Source: Oceanobacillus timonensis
GTDB taxonomy: Bacteria > Bacillota > Bacilli > Bacillales > Amphibacillaceae
DNA length: 64,000 nucleotides
Reading direction: 5' to 3'
NCBI RefSeq assembly: GCF_900166635.1
Contig: NZ_LT800497.1
Coordinates: 1-64,000 of the forward strand
The notes under the pieces are model-generated. The model did no database searches. It was given only the letters and a program-made list of their open reading frames with translations, and was not told where the DNA came from. A program made the translations under genes and the position numbers. Positions 1 through 13,166 of the stretch are shown one piece after another (the stretch's first letter is position 1; each line of letters starts with the position of its first letter).

Positions 1-2
1 AT

Positions 3-1573
<1,571 letters not shown>

Positions 1574-1649
1574 AGTGTTTGAAACGTTAGCTTTCAGAAG
1601 TCAACTTCTGACTTATTTTTTAAGAAAAACGAGGTTGTCTTTCTTCTTT

Positions 1650-1690
1650 CGTACTGGTTGTTTTGTTCAGTTTTCAAAGAGCAATTTGTA
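1650..1690 (-). promoter_or_regulatory. rrn leader antitermination (boxA-type) region
   Basis: On the minus strand this leader reads tgctctttgaaaactgaac, the motif commonly found in Bacillus rrn leaders and spacers that contains the boxA-type antitermination signal. It lies between the promoter at 1720-1748 and the 16S 5' end. Function is from family knowledge. Confidence 0.6.
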
Positions 1691-1719
1691 TGTCGTCGTC
1701 TCAAATCGGCGACTTTATT

Positions 1720-1748
1720 AATATATCATATCTGAAATTCTTTGTCAA
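1720..1748 (-). promoter_or_regulatory. SigA promoter of the rRNA operon
   Basis: On the minus strand a consensus -35 TTGACA (1743-1748) is followed after 17 bp by TATATT (1720-1725). The start would fall near 1713, about 140 bp before the 16S 5' end, which is the usual rrn leader length. No second upstream promoter was convincing. The rest of 1749-1980 is AT-rich and holds no gene I can support. Confidence 0.8.
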
Positions 1749-1980
1749 CAACTTTTTTTAATTTATTTTATTGTTAACTTGTCGAATCGTTTGTATGATG
1801 CGCATTGCGTTATGCAACGATAATAAATTTATCATGATTCCAAACGGAAAGCAAGCATTTTTTAAAATAAAATTACATAAGGTAAATATTTCTATAATTC
1901 ATTTTATTGAAGCAGCTTTACAAAACCTTTACAAACCAGTTTTTATAAAGATTTCCAGGCTTTCTCATCCTTATACACAC

Positions 1981-2020
1981 AAAAGCGCCGACTGATGATT
2001 TCTCTTTAGCCGGCGCTTTT
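1981..2020 (-). terminator. Terminator after lysS
   Basis: Inverted repeat aaaagcgccg / cggcgctttt with a roughly 15-20 base loop, 30 bp downstream of the lysS stop codon. T runs occur on both sides, so it may work in both directions. Confidence 0.8.
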
Positions 2021-2049
2021 TATACTATCTCACATTATACAATAATGTA

Positions 2050-3555
<1,506 letters not shown>

Positions 3556-3631
3556 TTAATAAACGATTTCCTGACCAGATTATTAAAACAGTAACTGCTT
3601 TATCTTTACGAAGACGAACCTCCGCTGCTTT

Positions 3632-4132
3632 TTATATCTCTTCCTTCCAAAACCGGACATCTGCTTGATCCTGCTCTGGAAGTTCTTTTAAATAATCTTC
3701 TGCTGACTTCCCATGTACAGGTATAATAAAAGCTGGGGCAATTTCCGCCAGCGGAATCAATACAAAGGCCCGTTCGTGCATGCGAGGATGCGGTATAATC
3801 AATCTTTCTACTTTACTATTTTCATCATTAAATGTCAAAATGTCAAGGTCAATGGTTCGTGGTCCAAATCGGATATTGCGTTTTCTTCCGAGTTCCTTTT
3901 CAATCTGCTGACAAACATCTAGCAAATCCATGGATAACAAACTTGTTTGCAGCTCTATTACCATGTTTAAAAAGTCTGCCTGATCCTGATACCCAACCGG
4001 AGCCGTTTCATATACAGAGGACTTTTTTTGAATTGTTATCTCCTTGTTTGCTTCTAATAAGTCTAATGCCTGCTTTACATACGTCTCTCTTGGTTCAATA
4101 TTTGTACCGAGTGCGATAAATGCTTGATTCAT
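3632..4132 (-). CDS. folK: HPPK (6-hydroxymethyl-dihydropterin pyrophosphokinase)
   Basis: Transfers pyrophosphate from ATP to 6-hydroxymethyl-7,8-dihydropterin in folate synthesis. The 166-residue protein shows the N-terminal AFIALGTNI segment and the family signature FGPRTIDLDILTF around residues 92-104, with the Asp pair that binds magnesium. The start codon overlaps the folB stop (ATGA), so the two are translationally coupled. Length is normal for a stand-alone HPPK. Confidence 0.95.
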   Translation of the reverse strand: MNQAFIALGTNIEPRETYVKQALDLLEANKEITIQKKSSVYETAPVGYQDQADFLNMVIELQTSLLSMDLLDVCQQIEKELGRKRNIRFGPRTIDLDILTFNDENSKVERLIIPHPRMHERAFVLIPLAEIAPAFIIPVHGKSAEDYLKELPEQDQADVRFWKEEI

Positions 4133-4494
4133 ACTGTTCTCTCCCTATAAATTTCTACAGATACCGAATCATAATGACCTGGAATCGGCGGATCTGGTTT
4201 TGTCACAAGAACAGAACATGCTTCCAGTGACCCAAAAGAAGCAAAAAGCTCCTCTGCAATTGTCTCTGCCACTGCTTCTATCAGATGAAAGCGTCTATTT
4301 TCCACAATGTGCTTGATTTTTTCATATGCTTCTCCATAATGTATTGAATCCTCCATCGCATCTGATTTACCCGCTTTTTCGAGCGGCAGATAAAGGGTGG
4401 CGTCCACATTAAAACGTTGTCCCAATGTGTTTTCTTCCGGCAAAAGCCCATGGTAACCATAAAACTGCATCTGTTTTAAAATAATTTTGTCCAT
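4129..4494 (-). CDS. folB: Dihydroneopterin aldolase
   Basis: Cleaves 7,8-dihydroneopterin to 6-hydroxymethyl-dihydropterin and glycolaldehyde, the step before FolK. The 121-residue product begins with MDKIILKQMQFYGYHG and ends with the typical VTKPDPPIPGHYDSVSVEI block. A clear ribosome-binding site (GGAAGGG) precedes the ATG. It lies 50 bp after folP and overlaps folK by four bases, forming folP-folB-folK. Confidence 0.95.
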   Translation of the reverse strand: MDKIILKQMQFYGYHGLLPEENTLGQRFNVDATLYLPLEKAGKSDAMEDSIHYGEAYEKIKHIVENRRFHLIEAVAETIAEELFASFGSLEACSVLVTKPDPPIPGHYDSVSVEIYRERTV

Positions 4495-4544
4495 TGCTGC
4501 CCTTCCTTCCTGCTAAAACATATTCTATTCTATCTAAATGTTAT

Positions 4545-5357
4545 CTATAGCTTTGTCCGGTGAATTGCATCTGCTACTTTTGCCGCTTCCAGGTTTGTTT
4601 TCACATCATGGACACGGACGATTTGCGCACCTTTAGCAATCCCTATGACTGTTGTTGCTGCTGTTCCAATATCTCTTTCAGCTGCCGGCGCATCTAAAAT
4701 ATCACCGATGAATCTTTTTCGAGATGTCGCCAGAAGCAGCGGATATCCAAATGCTTTCAGCTCTTGCAGTTCTTTAACCATATACTGATTCTGTTCCATT
4801 GTTTTTGCAAAGCCGATACCCGGGTCAAGAATAATCTGATCATCCTCTACACCAGCTTTTTTTGCAATGGAAATACTTTCTTGTAAATCTGCTTTCACAT
4901 TCGTTATAAAGTCACCGTAGTCCATATCTGTCCGATTATGCATCAGAATAATCGGCACCTGGTAACGTGCAGCAATCTCTGCAATTTCAGGCTCCTTTTT
5001 CGCGCCCCAGATGTCATTTATCATTGAAGCGCCAGCTTTAACAGCTTGTTCCGCTACAGTTGCTTTAAACGTGTCTACGGATATAGGTATCTGTAAAGAA
5101 TCTTTTAAACCCTCTATAACCGGAATAATTCTCTGGATCTCTTCTTCCGCACTTACAGGAGTATGGCCCGGACGAGTGGATTCTCCCCCAATATCAATAA
5201 TATCCGCTCCTTCTTCCTCCATTTTCTTCGCTCCAGCAATTGCCTTTTCAATATCTGTATATTGTCCACCATCCGAGAAGGAATCCGGGGTGACATTTAA
5301 TATTCCCATCATATGTGTCCGCTTATTTAAATCTAATTGAAATTTTTTTGCATGCAT
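4545..5357 (-). CDS. folP: Dihydropteroate synthase
   Basis: Condenses hydroxymethyl-dihydropterin pyrophosphate with p-aminobenzoate; target of sulfonamides. About 270 residues with signature 1 (MGILNVTPDSFSDGG), the DIGGESTRPG loop and the C-terminal AAATTVIGIAKGAQIVRVHDV segment, all intact. I take the ATG at 5357, one codon inside a GTG-initiated frame. In B. subtilis pabB-pabA-pabC stand between cysK and this gene; here the spacer to cysK holds only a terminator. Confidence 0.96.
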   Translation of the reverse strand: MHAKKFQLDLNKRTHMMGILNVTPDSFSDGGQYTDIEKAIAGAKKMEEEGADIIDIGGESTRPGHTPVSAEEEIQRIIPVIEGLKDSLQIPISVDTFKATVAEQAVKAGASMINDIWGAKKEPEIAEIAARYQVPIILMHNRTDMDYGDFITNVKADLQESISIAKKAGVEDDQIILDPGIGFAKTMEQNQYMVKELQELKAFGYPLLLATSRKRFIGDILDAPAAERDIGTAATTVIGIAKGAQIVRVHDVKTNLEAAKVADAIHRTKL

Positions 5358-5459
5358 CACTCTTTTTTCCGCCTCTTTCCTATTAAAAATACATCTATTC
5401 TACATCCTACCTTAAGAAGTCACAGAAAAAAAGCGCTGGTTAAAAAAAGGAATATAAAA

Positions 5460-5491
5460 AAAGAAACCAGCCATCTTTAGCTGATTTCTTT
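5460..5491 (-). terminator. Terminator after cysK
   Basis: Near-perfect inverted repeat aaagaaaccagc / gctgatttcttt with an 8-base loop, followed on the minus strand by a long T run, 10 bp after the cysK stop. It separates cysK from folP. Confidence 0.85.
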
Positions 5492-5501
5492 CCGTTCTTT
5501 T

Positions 5502-6431
5502 TTATTCATCGTCCTCAAATTGGTAAAGTGCTGTAGAAAGGTAACGTTCCCCATTATCAGGCAGGATTGCAAGAACTTTCTTGCCTTTACCTAAATCTTT
5601 CGCTACCTTCACTGCTGCTGCAACTGCTGCCCCGGAAGAAATACCTCCCAAAATCCCATTTGTTGTAGCCACTTTACGTGCTGCTTCAAAGGATTCTTCG
5701 TTACCAATCGGAAGAACGCCATCATAAATAGCTGTGTCCAGTACTTGCGGCGTAAAGCCTGCCCCAATTCCCTGGATTTTATGCGGGCCAGGATTTCCTC
5801 CTGAAAGTACAGGTGAATCCTCTGGCTCTACAGCATAAATTTTTACATCATCGTAATGTTTTTTAAGTACTTTCCCTGCACCTGTGATTGTTCCGCCTGT
5901 TCCGATTCCGGAAATAAAAGCATCCAATCCATCCGGCATCTGTTCAACAATTTCTTTCCCTGTTGTTTTTTCATGAATGTCCGGGTTTGCAGGATTGTTA
6001 AATTGCTGTGGCATAAAATAACCATTTTCTTTTTGTAATTCACCAGCTTTCGAAATCGCGCCCTTCATGCCTTCAGCTCCTGGCGTTAAAACCAATTTCG
6101 CTCCATAAGCTTTTAATAAATTACGACGTTCCTTACTCATTGTATCCGGCATAACAAGAATTGTCTGATACCCTTTTGCCGTTGCAACCATCGCTAAACC
6201 AATACCAGTATTACCGCTGGTTGGTTCAATAATAGTGTCACCAGGCTTTAAGTCTCCTGATTCTTCCGCAGCTTCAACCATTGCTGCTGCAATACGGTCT
6301 TTTACCGAACTTCCCGGGTTCATAAATTCTAACTTTACATATACATCTGCACTATTCTCATCCGTAATATTACGGAGCTTTACAATAGGTGTTCCACCAA
6401 TTAAACCTGAAATATTATCTACGACTGTCAT
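5502..6431 (-). CDS. cysK: Cysteine synthase A (O-acetylserine sulfhydrylase)
   Basis: PLP enzyme making cysteine from O-acetylserine and sulfide. The 309-residue protein has the PLP lysine in [11 protein letters not shown] (Lys44), the substrate loop [12 protein letters not shown], and the glycine-rich phosphate loop [13 protein letters not shown]. Length and fold match CysK rather than cystathionine beta-synthase. An AGGAGG ribosome-binding site and its own promoter lie just upstream, and a terminator follows, so it is probably monocistronic. Confidence 0.96.
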   Translation of the reverse strand: MTVVDNISGLIGGTPIVKLRNITDENSADVYVKLEFMNPGSSVKDRIAAAMVEAAEESGDLKPGDTIIEPTSGNTGIGLAMVATAKGYQTILVMPDTMSKERRNLLKAYGAKLVLTPGAEGMKGAISKAGELQKENGYFMPQQFNNPANPDIHEKTTGKEIVEQMPDGLDAFISGIGTGGTITGAGKVLKKHYDDVKIYAVEPEDSPVLSGGNPGPHKIQGIGAGFTPQVLDTAIYDGVLPIGNEESFEAARKVATTNGILGGISSGAAVAAAVKVAKDLGKGKKVLAILPDNGERYLSTALYQFEDDE

Positions 6432-6474
6432 ATAACCCCTCCTAAAACCAAGTATTTTTATAAGATTTATATAT

Positions 6475-6503
6475 AATGTATTTCTTTATGGGTAAAATGT
6501 CAA
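6475..6503 (-). promoter_or_regulatory. SigA-type promoter of cysK
   Basis: Minus-strand TTGACA (6498-6503), 17-bp spacer, TACATT (6475-6480), about 45 bp ahead of the cysK ATG. No CymR operator could be assigned by eye. Confidence 0.7.
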
Positions 6504-6541
6504 TCCTAAAGCCGAAAAAAACGCCTATTTTTCTATTCCAC

Positions 6542-6570
6542 AAAATCAGATGTTTATAACATCTGATTTT
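6542..6570 (-). terminator. Terminator after hslO
   Basis: Perfect 13-bp inverted repeat aaaatcagatgtt / aacatctgatttt with a 3-base loop, about 70 bp after the hslO stop and upstream of the cysK promoter. Confidence 0.8.
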
Positions 6571-6637
6571 GTTTATGCAAAAAGTAATCCTTTGTACTTT
6601 TTATCTGTATTACATGATTGCTGTTTATATTCTTTCC

Positions 6638-7516
6638 TTATGATTGTTTGAGTTCTTCTAATTCTTGTTCTGTAAAAGTATAATGCTCATTACAGAAATG
6701 GCAGGTTGCTTCTGCCCCGTGATCTTCATCAATCATTTGCTGTATTTCATCATCACCTAATCCAATAATAGCATTGGCCAGTCTCTCTTTGGAACATTTA
6801 CATTGAAATTCAATAGGCATTTTCTCTAATATATTTACATTATCTTCATCAAACAAAGAATATAAGATTTCTTCAGGTGACTTTCCTTCCCGGATAAGGG
6901 TAGAAATAGCAGGGAAAGATTGTATACGGTCTTCTAACCGTTCAATAACCGCTTCGTCTGCTCCAGGCATTACTTGTACAATAAAACCGCCTGCAGCTAA
7001 AATACTCAAATCCGGGTTCACAAGTACTCCTGCACCTACTGCTGATGGAACCTGCTCAGAAGTTGCGAAATAATACGTGAAATCCTCTCCTATTTCACCG
7101 GAAACAATCGGCGTTTCCCCCGTGAAATAGTCTTTCATCCCCAAATCCTTGATAACGCTGATATTTCCTTCTGTTCCTACTGCTTTGGCCACATCCAGCT
7201 TACCAATTTCATTCAAATCAAAATCGACATGTGGATTGGTCAGATATCCACGTACATGACCTTTTGCATTCCCATCTGCAATAATTGGTCCGACCGGTCC
7301 ATCCCCCATTACTTTTACTGTAACCGTGTCGTCCCCTTTCAACATTGCTCCCATCATGGCCGTCACGGTGATTGTTCGGCCAAGTGCAGCGGAGGCTGTT
7401 GCCCATGTGTCCTGTCTTCTGCGGGCTTCTTCTACAGTATCTGTCGATGTAATCGCATATGCGCGGATCATATCGTTATACGTTGTTGCTTTGATTAAAT
7501 AATCCTTCACAATCAT
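6638..7516 (-). CDS. hslO: Redox-regulated chaperone Hsp33
   Basis: Cytoplasmic holdase chaperone switched on by oxidation. Residues about 240-275 carry the zinc-binding cysteines as C-x-C (FQCKCSKE) and C-x-x-C ([10 protein letters not shown]), which form disulfides on activation. Length of about 292 residues is typical. I use ATG at 7516, four bases from GGAGG; the frame could also begin at the preceding TTG. It directly follows coaX as in B. subtilis, where yacD then intervenes before cysK; no yacD-like gene is present here. Confidence 0.95.
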   Translation of the reverse strand: MIVKDYLIKATTYNDMIRAYAITSTDTVEEARRRQDTWATASAALGRTITVTAMMGAMLKGDDTVTVKVMGDGPVGPIIADGNAKGHVRGYLTNPHVDFDLNEIGKLDVAKAVGTEGNISVIKDLGMKDYFTGETPIVSGEIGEDFTYYFATSEQVPSAVGAGVLVNPDLSILAAGGFIVQVMPGADEAVIERLEDRIQSFPAISTLIREGKSPEEILYSLFDEDNVNILEKMPIEFQCKCSKERLANAIIGLGDDEIQQMIDEDHGAEATCHFCNEHYTFTEQELEELKQS

Positions 7517-7565
7517 CAATCCTCCATTTTCATTTCATGTAATAAACAGGCTTCTGACACATCCA

Positions 7566-8336
7566 TCAGCTTTTATACTTGTTATAAATAAGGTGCAGCC
7601 CATTTAACGTTAAATAGGATTCAACAGCATCTATCGTTTCCGACTCATGCGCAATCAATTTTGACAAACCTCCTGTAGCAATAACAGTAGGATTTGTCCC
7701 TTTTTCCTGTTTCATTCGTTTTACCAGTCCGTCAATCTGTCCAATATAGCCATAGAACACACCGGATGTCATTGCCTCGACAGTAGAAGAACCAATCACA
7801 TGCTGCGGTTTTTGAATCTCAATTTTTGGAAGCTTCGAAGCCCTTGTATTTAAGGCCTCCATCGAAATATTCACACCGGGAGTAATAATTCCACCAGCGT
7901 ACCTCGCTTCTTCATCTATATAGCAATATGTTGTCGCTGTACCAAAATCAATAATAATTAAAGGCGCCCCGTATTTTTCGATACCTGCTATGGCATTAAC
8001 AATCCGGTCCGCTCCAACCTCAGATGGGTTGGGATAATTCATTTTTAACAGTCTGTCATAAGACGTTTTCCCAATCACTACCGCCTCGATATTAAAATAA
8101 TCCCGGCTCATTTTTTCTAAAGCAAACATAATTGGCGGTACAACAGAAGAGATAATAACGCCTTTAATATCTTCAAACTGTATCCCTTTATATTCAAATA
8201 AAGAATGAATAAGCATGCCAAATTCATCTTCCGTCTTATAGCGGTCTGTTTTTATACGCCAATGATGCATCAATTGATCATTATCAAAAACACCCAGAAC
8301 AGTATTGGTATTCCCTACATCAAGCACAAATAACAT
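7566..8336 (-). CDS. coaX: Pantothenate kinase, type III
   Basis: First step of coenzyme A synthesis: phosphorylates pantothenate. The 256-residue protein starts with the ASKHA-family phosphate motif [15 protein letters not shown] and carries the family motifs [15 protein letters not shown] and [15 protein letters not shown]. This is the CoaX (type III) form, not CoaA. It sits 50 bp ahead of hslO, matching the yacB-hslO order of B. subtilis. Confidence 0.96.
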   Translation of the reverse strand: MLFVLDVGNTNTVLGVFDNDQLMHHWRIKTDRYKTEDEFGMLIHSLFEYKGIQFEDIKGVIISSVVPPIMFALEKMSRDYFNIEAVVIGKTSYDRLLKMNYPNPSEVGADRIVNAIAGIEKYGAPLIIIDFGTATTYCYIDEEARYAGGIITPGVNISMEALNTRASKLPKIEIQKPQHVIGSSTVEAMTSGVFYGYIGQIDGLVKRMKQEKGTNPTVIATGGLSKLIAHESETIDAVESYLTLNGLHLIYNKYKS

Positions 8337-8641
8337 CTATCATCATACCTTCCTTCGTTTCTTTGGAAAACCTGGTATTTATTAAAGGAACCTTGAAAGC
8401 ACATTTTCCTCTCTTCAAATCCCGCTTTACTTTGGAATTAAACTTTTTGCCGCATGTTTTATTAAAAACCGGGGCCCGGATTATCAAATACATCATCCTT
8501 TTTCCCATTGTAATCAGGCCTGTCATTAGAAAGGTTGAACGGACCTTTGCCACATGGAATCGGGATTTTTCTTGCTTCCCGGCTTGTCATATAACATACT
8601 TTTTTCCCGGAAAAACAAAAGCGTGGATACTGCGAAAAAAA
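8337..8641. other. Intergenic region between ftsH terminator and coaX
   Basis: About 300 bp without a supportable gene. Open frames cross it on both strands but lack ribosome-binding sites and protein-like composition. It must contain the coaX promoter, which I could not pick out with confidence. Confidence 0.5.
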
Positions 8642-8671
8642 GAAGCAGCCTTTCTATTCCCTGGCTGCTCC
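8635..8671 (-). terminator. Terminator after ftsH
   Basis: Minus-strand stem GGAGCAGCC / GGCTGCTTC (8642-8671) followed by seven Ts, 24 bp downstream of the ftsH stop codon. Confidence 0.85.
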
Positions 8672-8694
8672 TTTTATATAGCTTTTCCAAATGC

Positions 8695-10758
8695 TTAGTT
8701 TTTACGATCTGAATCTGGATTTGAATCTGAATCTTCCTTGTTATTTTCATCGGAATCAGATGTATCTTGTTCATCAGAATCGTTATTCATAATCGGATCA
8801 TTGATGTAAGCGTCGGATTTCTTTTCCGCTTTTTCTTTTGCTTCTTCAAAAGAGAGACCTTTTTTATCGTCGTCATCATCTTCTTTAGATTGAATACTTA
8901 CCTTCAAATCATCCGAATCTTCTTCCGGTTCTGGAAGTGTTCCATTGTCAAACAGGGACTTAATTTGTTTTGCATCTAATGTTTCCACTTCTAATAATGT
9001 CTGTGCAAGCAATTCCAGCTGCTCTTTATGCTCTGTTAGAATTGTTTTGGCACGATCATAACAATAGTTAATGAAATTCTGCATTTCCTGGTCAATATCT
9101 TGTGCAATGGCATCGGAATAGGTTTGTTCATTCTGAATGTCACGGCCAAGGAATACATTTCCGCCGCCGCCACTGCTGAATTGAAGCGGGCCAATCTTAT
9201 CACTCATACCAAACTCGGTAATCATTTTATGCGCAATGCTTGTTGCACGCTGAAAATCATTGGAAGCGCCTGTACTTACTTCGCCAAACATGATTTCTTC
9301 CGCAACACGTCCACCAAGTAAACCAGTGATTTTATCAAATAGCTCCGGCTTTGTCATGAAGTAACGATCTTCTCTTGGAAGCATGACAGCATACCCGCCT
9401 GCCTGGCCACGAGGAACAATCGTAACTTTGTGAACTACGTCCGCATCATCAAGCACCATACCGATAATGGTATGACCACTTTCATGGTGGGCAACAATAT
9501 TTCTTTCTTTTTCAGAAATTACCCTGCTTTTCTTCGCTGGTCCCGCAATAACACGGTCAATTGCTTCGTCAATGTCCAGCTGGCTGATTTTACTGCGGTC
9601 AGCTCTTGCTGCAACTAATGCCGCTTCGTTAAGCAAGTTCTCTAAGTCTGCACCAGAGAATCCAGGTGTACGCATAGCAATTGTTCTTAAATCAACAGAA
9701 TCTTCCATTGGTTTATTTCTTGCATGTACGCCAAGAACAGCTTCACGTCCTTTTACATCCGGACGGTCTACCATGATTTGTCTGTCAAAACGTCCTGGAC
9801 GCAGTAAGGCAGGGTCAAGAATGTCAGCACGGTTTGTTGCAGCGATCATAATAATTCCTTCATTCGCTCCAAATCCGTCCATTTCAACCAACAGTTGGTT
9901 TAATGTTTGCTCACGTTCATCATGTCCACCGCCAAGACCGGCTCCACGCTGACGGCCAACGGCATCAATCTCATCAATAAAGATGATACATGGTGCGTTT
10001 TTCTTCGCGTTTTCAAACAAATCACGTACACGGGATGCACCGACCCCGACAAACATCTCTACGAAGTCTGAACCACTGATGGAGAAGAATGGTGTTCCTG
10101 CTTCACCAGCTACTGCTTTCGCTAATAATGTTTTACCTGTTCCTGGAGGTCCGACAAGAAGGACACCTTTTGGAATACGTGCACCCACTTGCGAGAATTT
10201 ACGCGGATCTTTTAAGAATTCCACAACCTCAACAAGTTCTTGTTTTTCTTCGTCAGCACCCGCGACATCTTTAAAGCGGACTTTTTTCTTATCTTCAGAG
10301 TACATTTTTGCTTTACTCTTACCGAAATTCATAACACGGCCGCCGCCACCGCCGCCTTGTGCCTGACTAAGAATAAATAGTAAGAATAGACCAATCAATA
10401 GGAATGGAATAATTCCAGTTAAGAATGTAAGCCAAGGGCTTGGCTGTTCTTCTTCTTCAACCGTCAACTCACTTTGACTGCTTGCTGTCTCTGTAATTTG
10501 CGAAACAAGTTCATCGTTATCCGGTACTTGAGCCACAAATTCCGTATCATCATCCATTAACGTACCTGTTAAACGAATGATTCCATGTGATGGCTGAAAG
10601 GTCAGTTCCTGAATCTCACCATTATTTAAAGCATTCATAAATTGCTGTACATCATACTGCTCCTGATCTTCGCTTGGATTATTAAATACTCCAATTACAC
10701 CAATAATGATAATAAACAAGAGTATCCAAACAAAGACCTTGCGAAATATCTGATTCAT
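8695..10758 (-). CDS. ftsH: ATP-dependent zinc metalloprotease FtsH
   Basis: Membrane-anchored AAA+ protease for misfolded and regulatory proteins. The 687-residue chain has two membrane helices (about 8-25 and 109-131), Walker A GPPGTGKT (203-210), Walker B IIFIDEID (258-265), the second region of homology (307-326) and the zinc protease site HESGH (425-429). The tail after about residue 610 is long and strongly acidic with many Asp, Ser and Asn residues, longer than in many homologues. It has a GGAGGAGG ribosome-binding site and follows hpt after a 300-bp gap. Confidence 0.97.
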   Translation of the reverse strand: MNQIFRKVFVWILLFIIIIGVIGVFNNPSEDQEQYDVQQFMNALNNGEIQELTFQPSHGIIRLTGTLMDDDTEFVAQVPDNDELVSQITETASSQSELTVEEEEQPSPWLTFLTGIIPFLLIGLFLLFILSQAQGGGGGGRVMNFGKSKAKMYSEDKKKVRFKDVAGADEEKQELVEVVEFLKDPRKFSQVGARIPKGVLLVGPPGTGKTLLAKAVAGEAGTPFFSISGSDFVEMFVGVGASRVRDLFENAKKNAPCIIFIDEIDAVGRQRGAGLGGGHDEREQTLNQLLVEMDGFGANEGIIMIAATNRADILDPALLRPGRFDRQIMVDRPDVKGREAVLGVHARNKPMEDSVDLRTIAMRTPGFSGADLENLLNEAALVAARADRSKISQLDIDEAIDRVIAGPAKKSRVISEKERNIVAHHESGHTIIGMVLDDADVVHKVTIVPRGQAGGYAVMLPREDRYFMTKPELFDKITGLLGGRVAEEIMFGEVSTGASNDFQRATSIAHKMITEFGMSDKIGPLQFSSGGGGNVFLGRDIQNEQTYSDAIAQDIDQEMQNFINYCYDRAKTILTEHKEQLELLAQTLLEVETLDAKQIKSLFDNGTLPEPEEDSDDLKVSIQSKEDDDDDKKGLSFEEAKEKAEKKSDAYINDPIMNNDSDEQDTSDSDENNKEDSDSNPDSDRKN

Positions 10759-11065
10759 TGCTTACCTCCTCCCAAATGGGGAAAAACTATAGTAAATCGT
10801 ATCATAGTAAATTCGCTTTATACAAATAATTTAACCATTTTTGACGAATTATTTTTTTAGGGTGTTTCAGAAGCTCCAAAAAGCAATTGTCTTCTGTCAA
10901 CCCACGTTTTTATGAAATAAAATATTGCAAAATGCTCATGGATGCCCTCCGGACTATTTTATCAAATTTACACGCTATTCACGAAAAGAAAAAACTGTCT
11001 TTTTCTGCAACGCCATTTACAGCGTGTCCATCTCCCCAGAGGCTGCTTTATTGTCACTTTTCTTA
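10759..11065. other. ftsH-hpt intergenic region
   Basis: About 300 bp, AT-rich, holding the ftsH ribosome-binding site and presumably an ftsH promoter. Possible -10 elements lie around 10800-10822 on the minus strand, but none has a good -35. The small open frames here have no ribosome-binding sites. Confidence 0.4.
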
Positions 11066-11620
11066 TCATCCACCGTAAACTTCTGGTTTGAGAACGCCGA
11101 TGTAAGAAAGATTTCGATATTTTTCGGCATAATCTAAACCATAGCCGACAACAAATTCATCCGGAACTTCAAAACCAATTAAATCAGCTTTGATATTCGC
11201 TGTTCTCCCGGCTGGTTTATCAAGAAGTGTGACGATCTTGATTGAATTTGCCTTGCGATATTTAAACAAGTCCACTAAGTAACTTAAAGTAAGCCCGCTG
11301 TCGATGATATCCTCCACAATGATAATATCGCGTCCTTCGACTTTTGTATTCAAATCTTTAATAATTTTTACTTCCCCAGTGGAAGATGTACCGCCATCAT
11401 AACTGGACACATCCATAAAATCCATTTCTAAATGTGTTTCTGTGCGGCGGAGAATATCAGACATAAATGGCAATGCGCCTTTTAACACACCAATTGCCAA
11501 AGGAAACCTGCCCTCATATTCTTCGGTTAATATAGCGCCAAGTTCCTTACACTTGTTCTGAATTTCTTCCTCGCTGACTAAAATTTTTTCAATCCCGTGA
11601 TGAATTGTTCCTTGCACCAT
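11066..11620 (-). CDS. hpt: Hypoxanthine-guanine phosphoribosyltransferase
   Basis: Purine salvage enzyme that converts hypoxanthine or guanine plus PRPP to IMP or GMP. The 184-residue protein has the 13-residue PRPP-binding signature [13 protein letters not shown] around residues 100-112. An AGGAGGAG ribosome-binding site precedes the ATG, and it lies 11 bp after tilS, so the two are probably co-transcribed, as in B. subtilis (tilS-hprT-ftsH). Confidence 0.96.
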   Translation of the reverse strand: MVQGTIHHGIEKILVSEEEIQNKCKELGAILTEEYEGRFPLAIGVLKGALPFMSDILRRTETHLEMDFMDVSSYDGGTSSTGEVKIIKDLNTKVEGRDIIIVEDIIDSGLTLSYLVDLFKYRKANSIKIVTLLDKPAGRTANIKADLIGFEVPDEFVVGYGLDYAEKYRNLSYIGVLKPEVYGG

Positions 11621-11631
11621 TTTTTCTCCTC

Positions 11632-13020
11632 CTAATTTCGAATCGGGCTAAACGTTAGCTTCACATGCATTCCTTTACCATTTTGTGCAATCTCCGCTTT
11701 TTTTACACCGGCAATCCAAAGAATGTCCCCTTTATCATCCGTAATAATCGGCCAATTATCCCGTAGATTTTTTGGTATTTTGGCATCTATAAAAATATCC
11801 TTCAGCTTTTTTGACCCATTTAATCCTCTTACAGACATACGATCTCCTGCTTTTCTTACTCGGATATGTAGTGGTAATGAAACAGAATCTAACGGAAAAA
11901 TAAAAGTAGCTTCATCCTCTTTCGGGGCTTCTTTCACCATGATTGCCTCGACCTTGGTTCCATCTGAAAGCTGTACTTCGCCTGGAACTGTCAATTGGAA
12001 AGAATGAGCCGGCTTCGTGGATGGTTGATGGCCAAATTGCAGATATATTTGCCCATATGTATTTGTCATACGGAGCCTTAAAGGAAAATCCATACTCAAG
12101 CTTCCATTCCGGCGCCTTAACAGGTCAAAAAAGTTTACTTCGTGGATATAAGATAGGTCTTTAGGTAAGGTTCCATACAGATAATTTAATATTAGATGAA
12201 AGGCACGTCTTTGTAAAGCCTGAGGAAACTCTGAAAAAGCTTCTGCAGCAAAACAAACTTCCCGCTTCTTCCCGCGAAATTCCACCACTTTTTCCACCAT
12301 TTCTTTTGCCTGCTCCTGCAAATAGTTTTCATCCTGAGATAATGTCTCACTAAGCGTCTGAATCGTCTCTGCAATATTTGGATTTTTCTCTTTCAGTAAC
12401 GGAACAATATTTTTACGATAATAATTTCTCGTATACGAATCATCTGTATTCGTTTTATCTGTCCGGTAACGCAATAGATACTTCTCCAAATACGTAAGGA
12501 TGCTATGTTTTGTCGTACCTAATAAAGGACGGATGATTTCACCGCCAGCGAAATGACGCCGCACAGGAATTCCCTTGAGCGCATTCGAAGCTGCTATTCT
12601 TACCATCCGCATCATCATCGTTTCAATTTGATCATCCGCATGATGGCCAAGAGCCAAAACATCTGCTTGTTTTTCGCGCATCAGCTCCTCATACACACTG
12701 TAACGTAATTCACGCGCAGCAACCTCTTCACTGACACCCATTTTTTTTTGGTATTGCCTGACATCTACTGTTTTTACAACGCAAGGAATATTCCACTCCC
12801 GGCAGATGTCCGTCACAAAACGGCAATCGGCTCTCGAATCTTCACGTAATTGATGGTCTATCGTTACAGCCGCCAAGTCCAATCCCCACTCAGACTGTCG
12901 TTTGTGCAGGAAATGTAAGAGTGCAATCGAATCCGGTCCTCCTGAAACGCCGATAAGAACGGTAGCATGTTGTGGAATTAATTGATGCTTTTCAATAAAA
13001 GCACATACTTCCTTCTCCAT
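11632..13020 (-). CDS. tilS: tRNA(Ile)-lysidine synthetase
   Basis: Attaches lysine to C34 of tRNA-Ile (CAU), changing its codon specificity to AUA. The N-terminal PP-loop SGGPDS (residues 26-31) is intact, followed by the TilS central and C-terminal domains; length 462. The reading frame stays open to 13194, but the start is placed at 13020 because a GGAGGAAG ribosome-binding site lies just upstream and the extra 58 residues are not family-like. The gene ends 11 bp before hpt. Confidence 0.95.
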   Translation of the reverse strand: MEKEVCAFIEKHQLIPQHATVLIGVSGGPDSIALLHFLHKRQSEWGLDLAAVTIDHQLREDSRADCRFVTDICREWNIPCVVKTVDVRQYQKKMGVSEEVAARELRYSVYEELMREKQADVLALGHHADDQIETMMMRMVRIAASNALKGIPVRRHFAGGEIIRPLLGTTKHSILTYLEKYLLRYRTDKTNTDDSYTRNYYRKNIVPLLKEKNPNIAETIQTLSETLSQDENYLQEQAKEMVEKVVEFRGKKREVCFAAEAFSEFPQALQRRAFHLILNYLYGTLPKDLSYIHEVNFFDLLRRRNGSLSMDFPLRLRMTNTYGQIYLQFGHQPSTKPAHSFQLTVPGEVQLSDGTKVEAIMVKEAPKEDEATFIFPLDSVSLPLHIRVRKAGDRMSVRGLNGSKKLKDIFIDAKIPKNLRDNWPIITDDKGDILWIAGVKKAEIAQNGKGMHVKLTFSPIRN

Positions 13021-13166
13021 CACATTCTTCCTCCATCCAGATTTCCTGCCTGTCTTACGGTCATTCTTAATTAGAAAAATCCTTATTTTGTCTACGCTTC
13101 TATCATACTCTTTTTTCAGAGACGGTTCAAAAAAGAGGGCGTTAAAACCAAGTATCTTTTTTGATG

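Noticed and set aside
1771..1995. 74-codon plus-strand frame between the 16S gene and lysS
   Set aside because: Lies upstream of the rrn promoter in AT-rich DNA without a ribosome-binding site.
8363..8698. 111-codon plus-strand frame between coaX and ftsH
   Set aside because: No ribosome-binding site, unlike any family I know, and it runs over the ftsH terminator.
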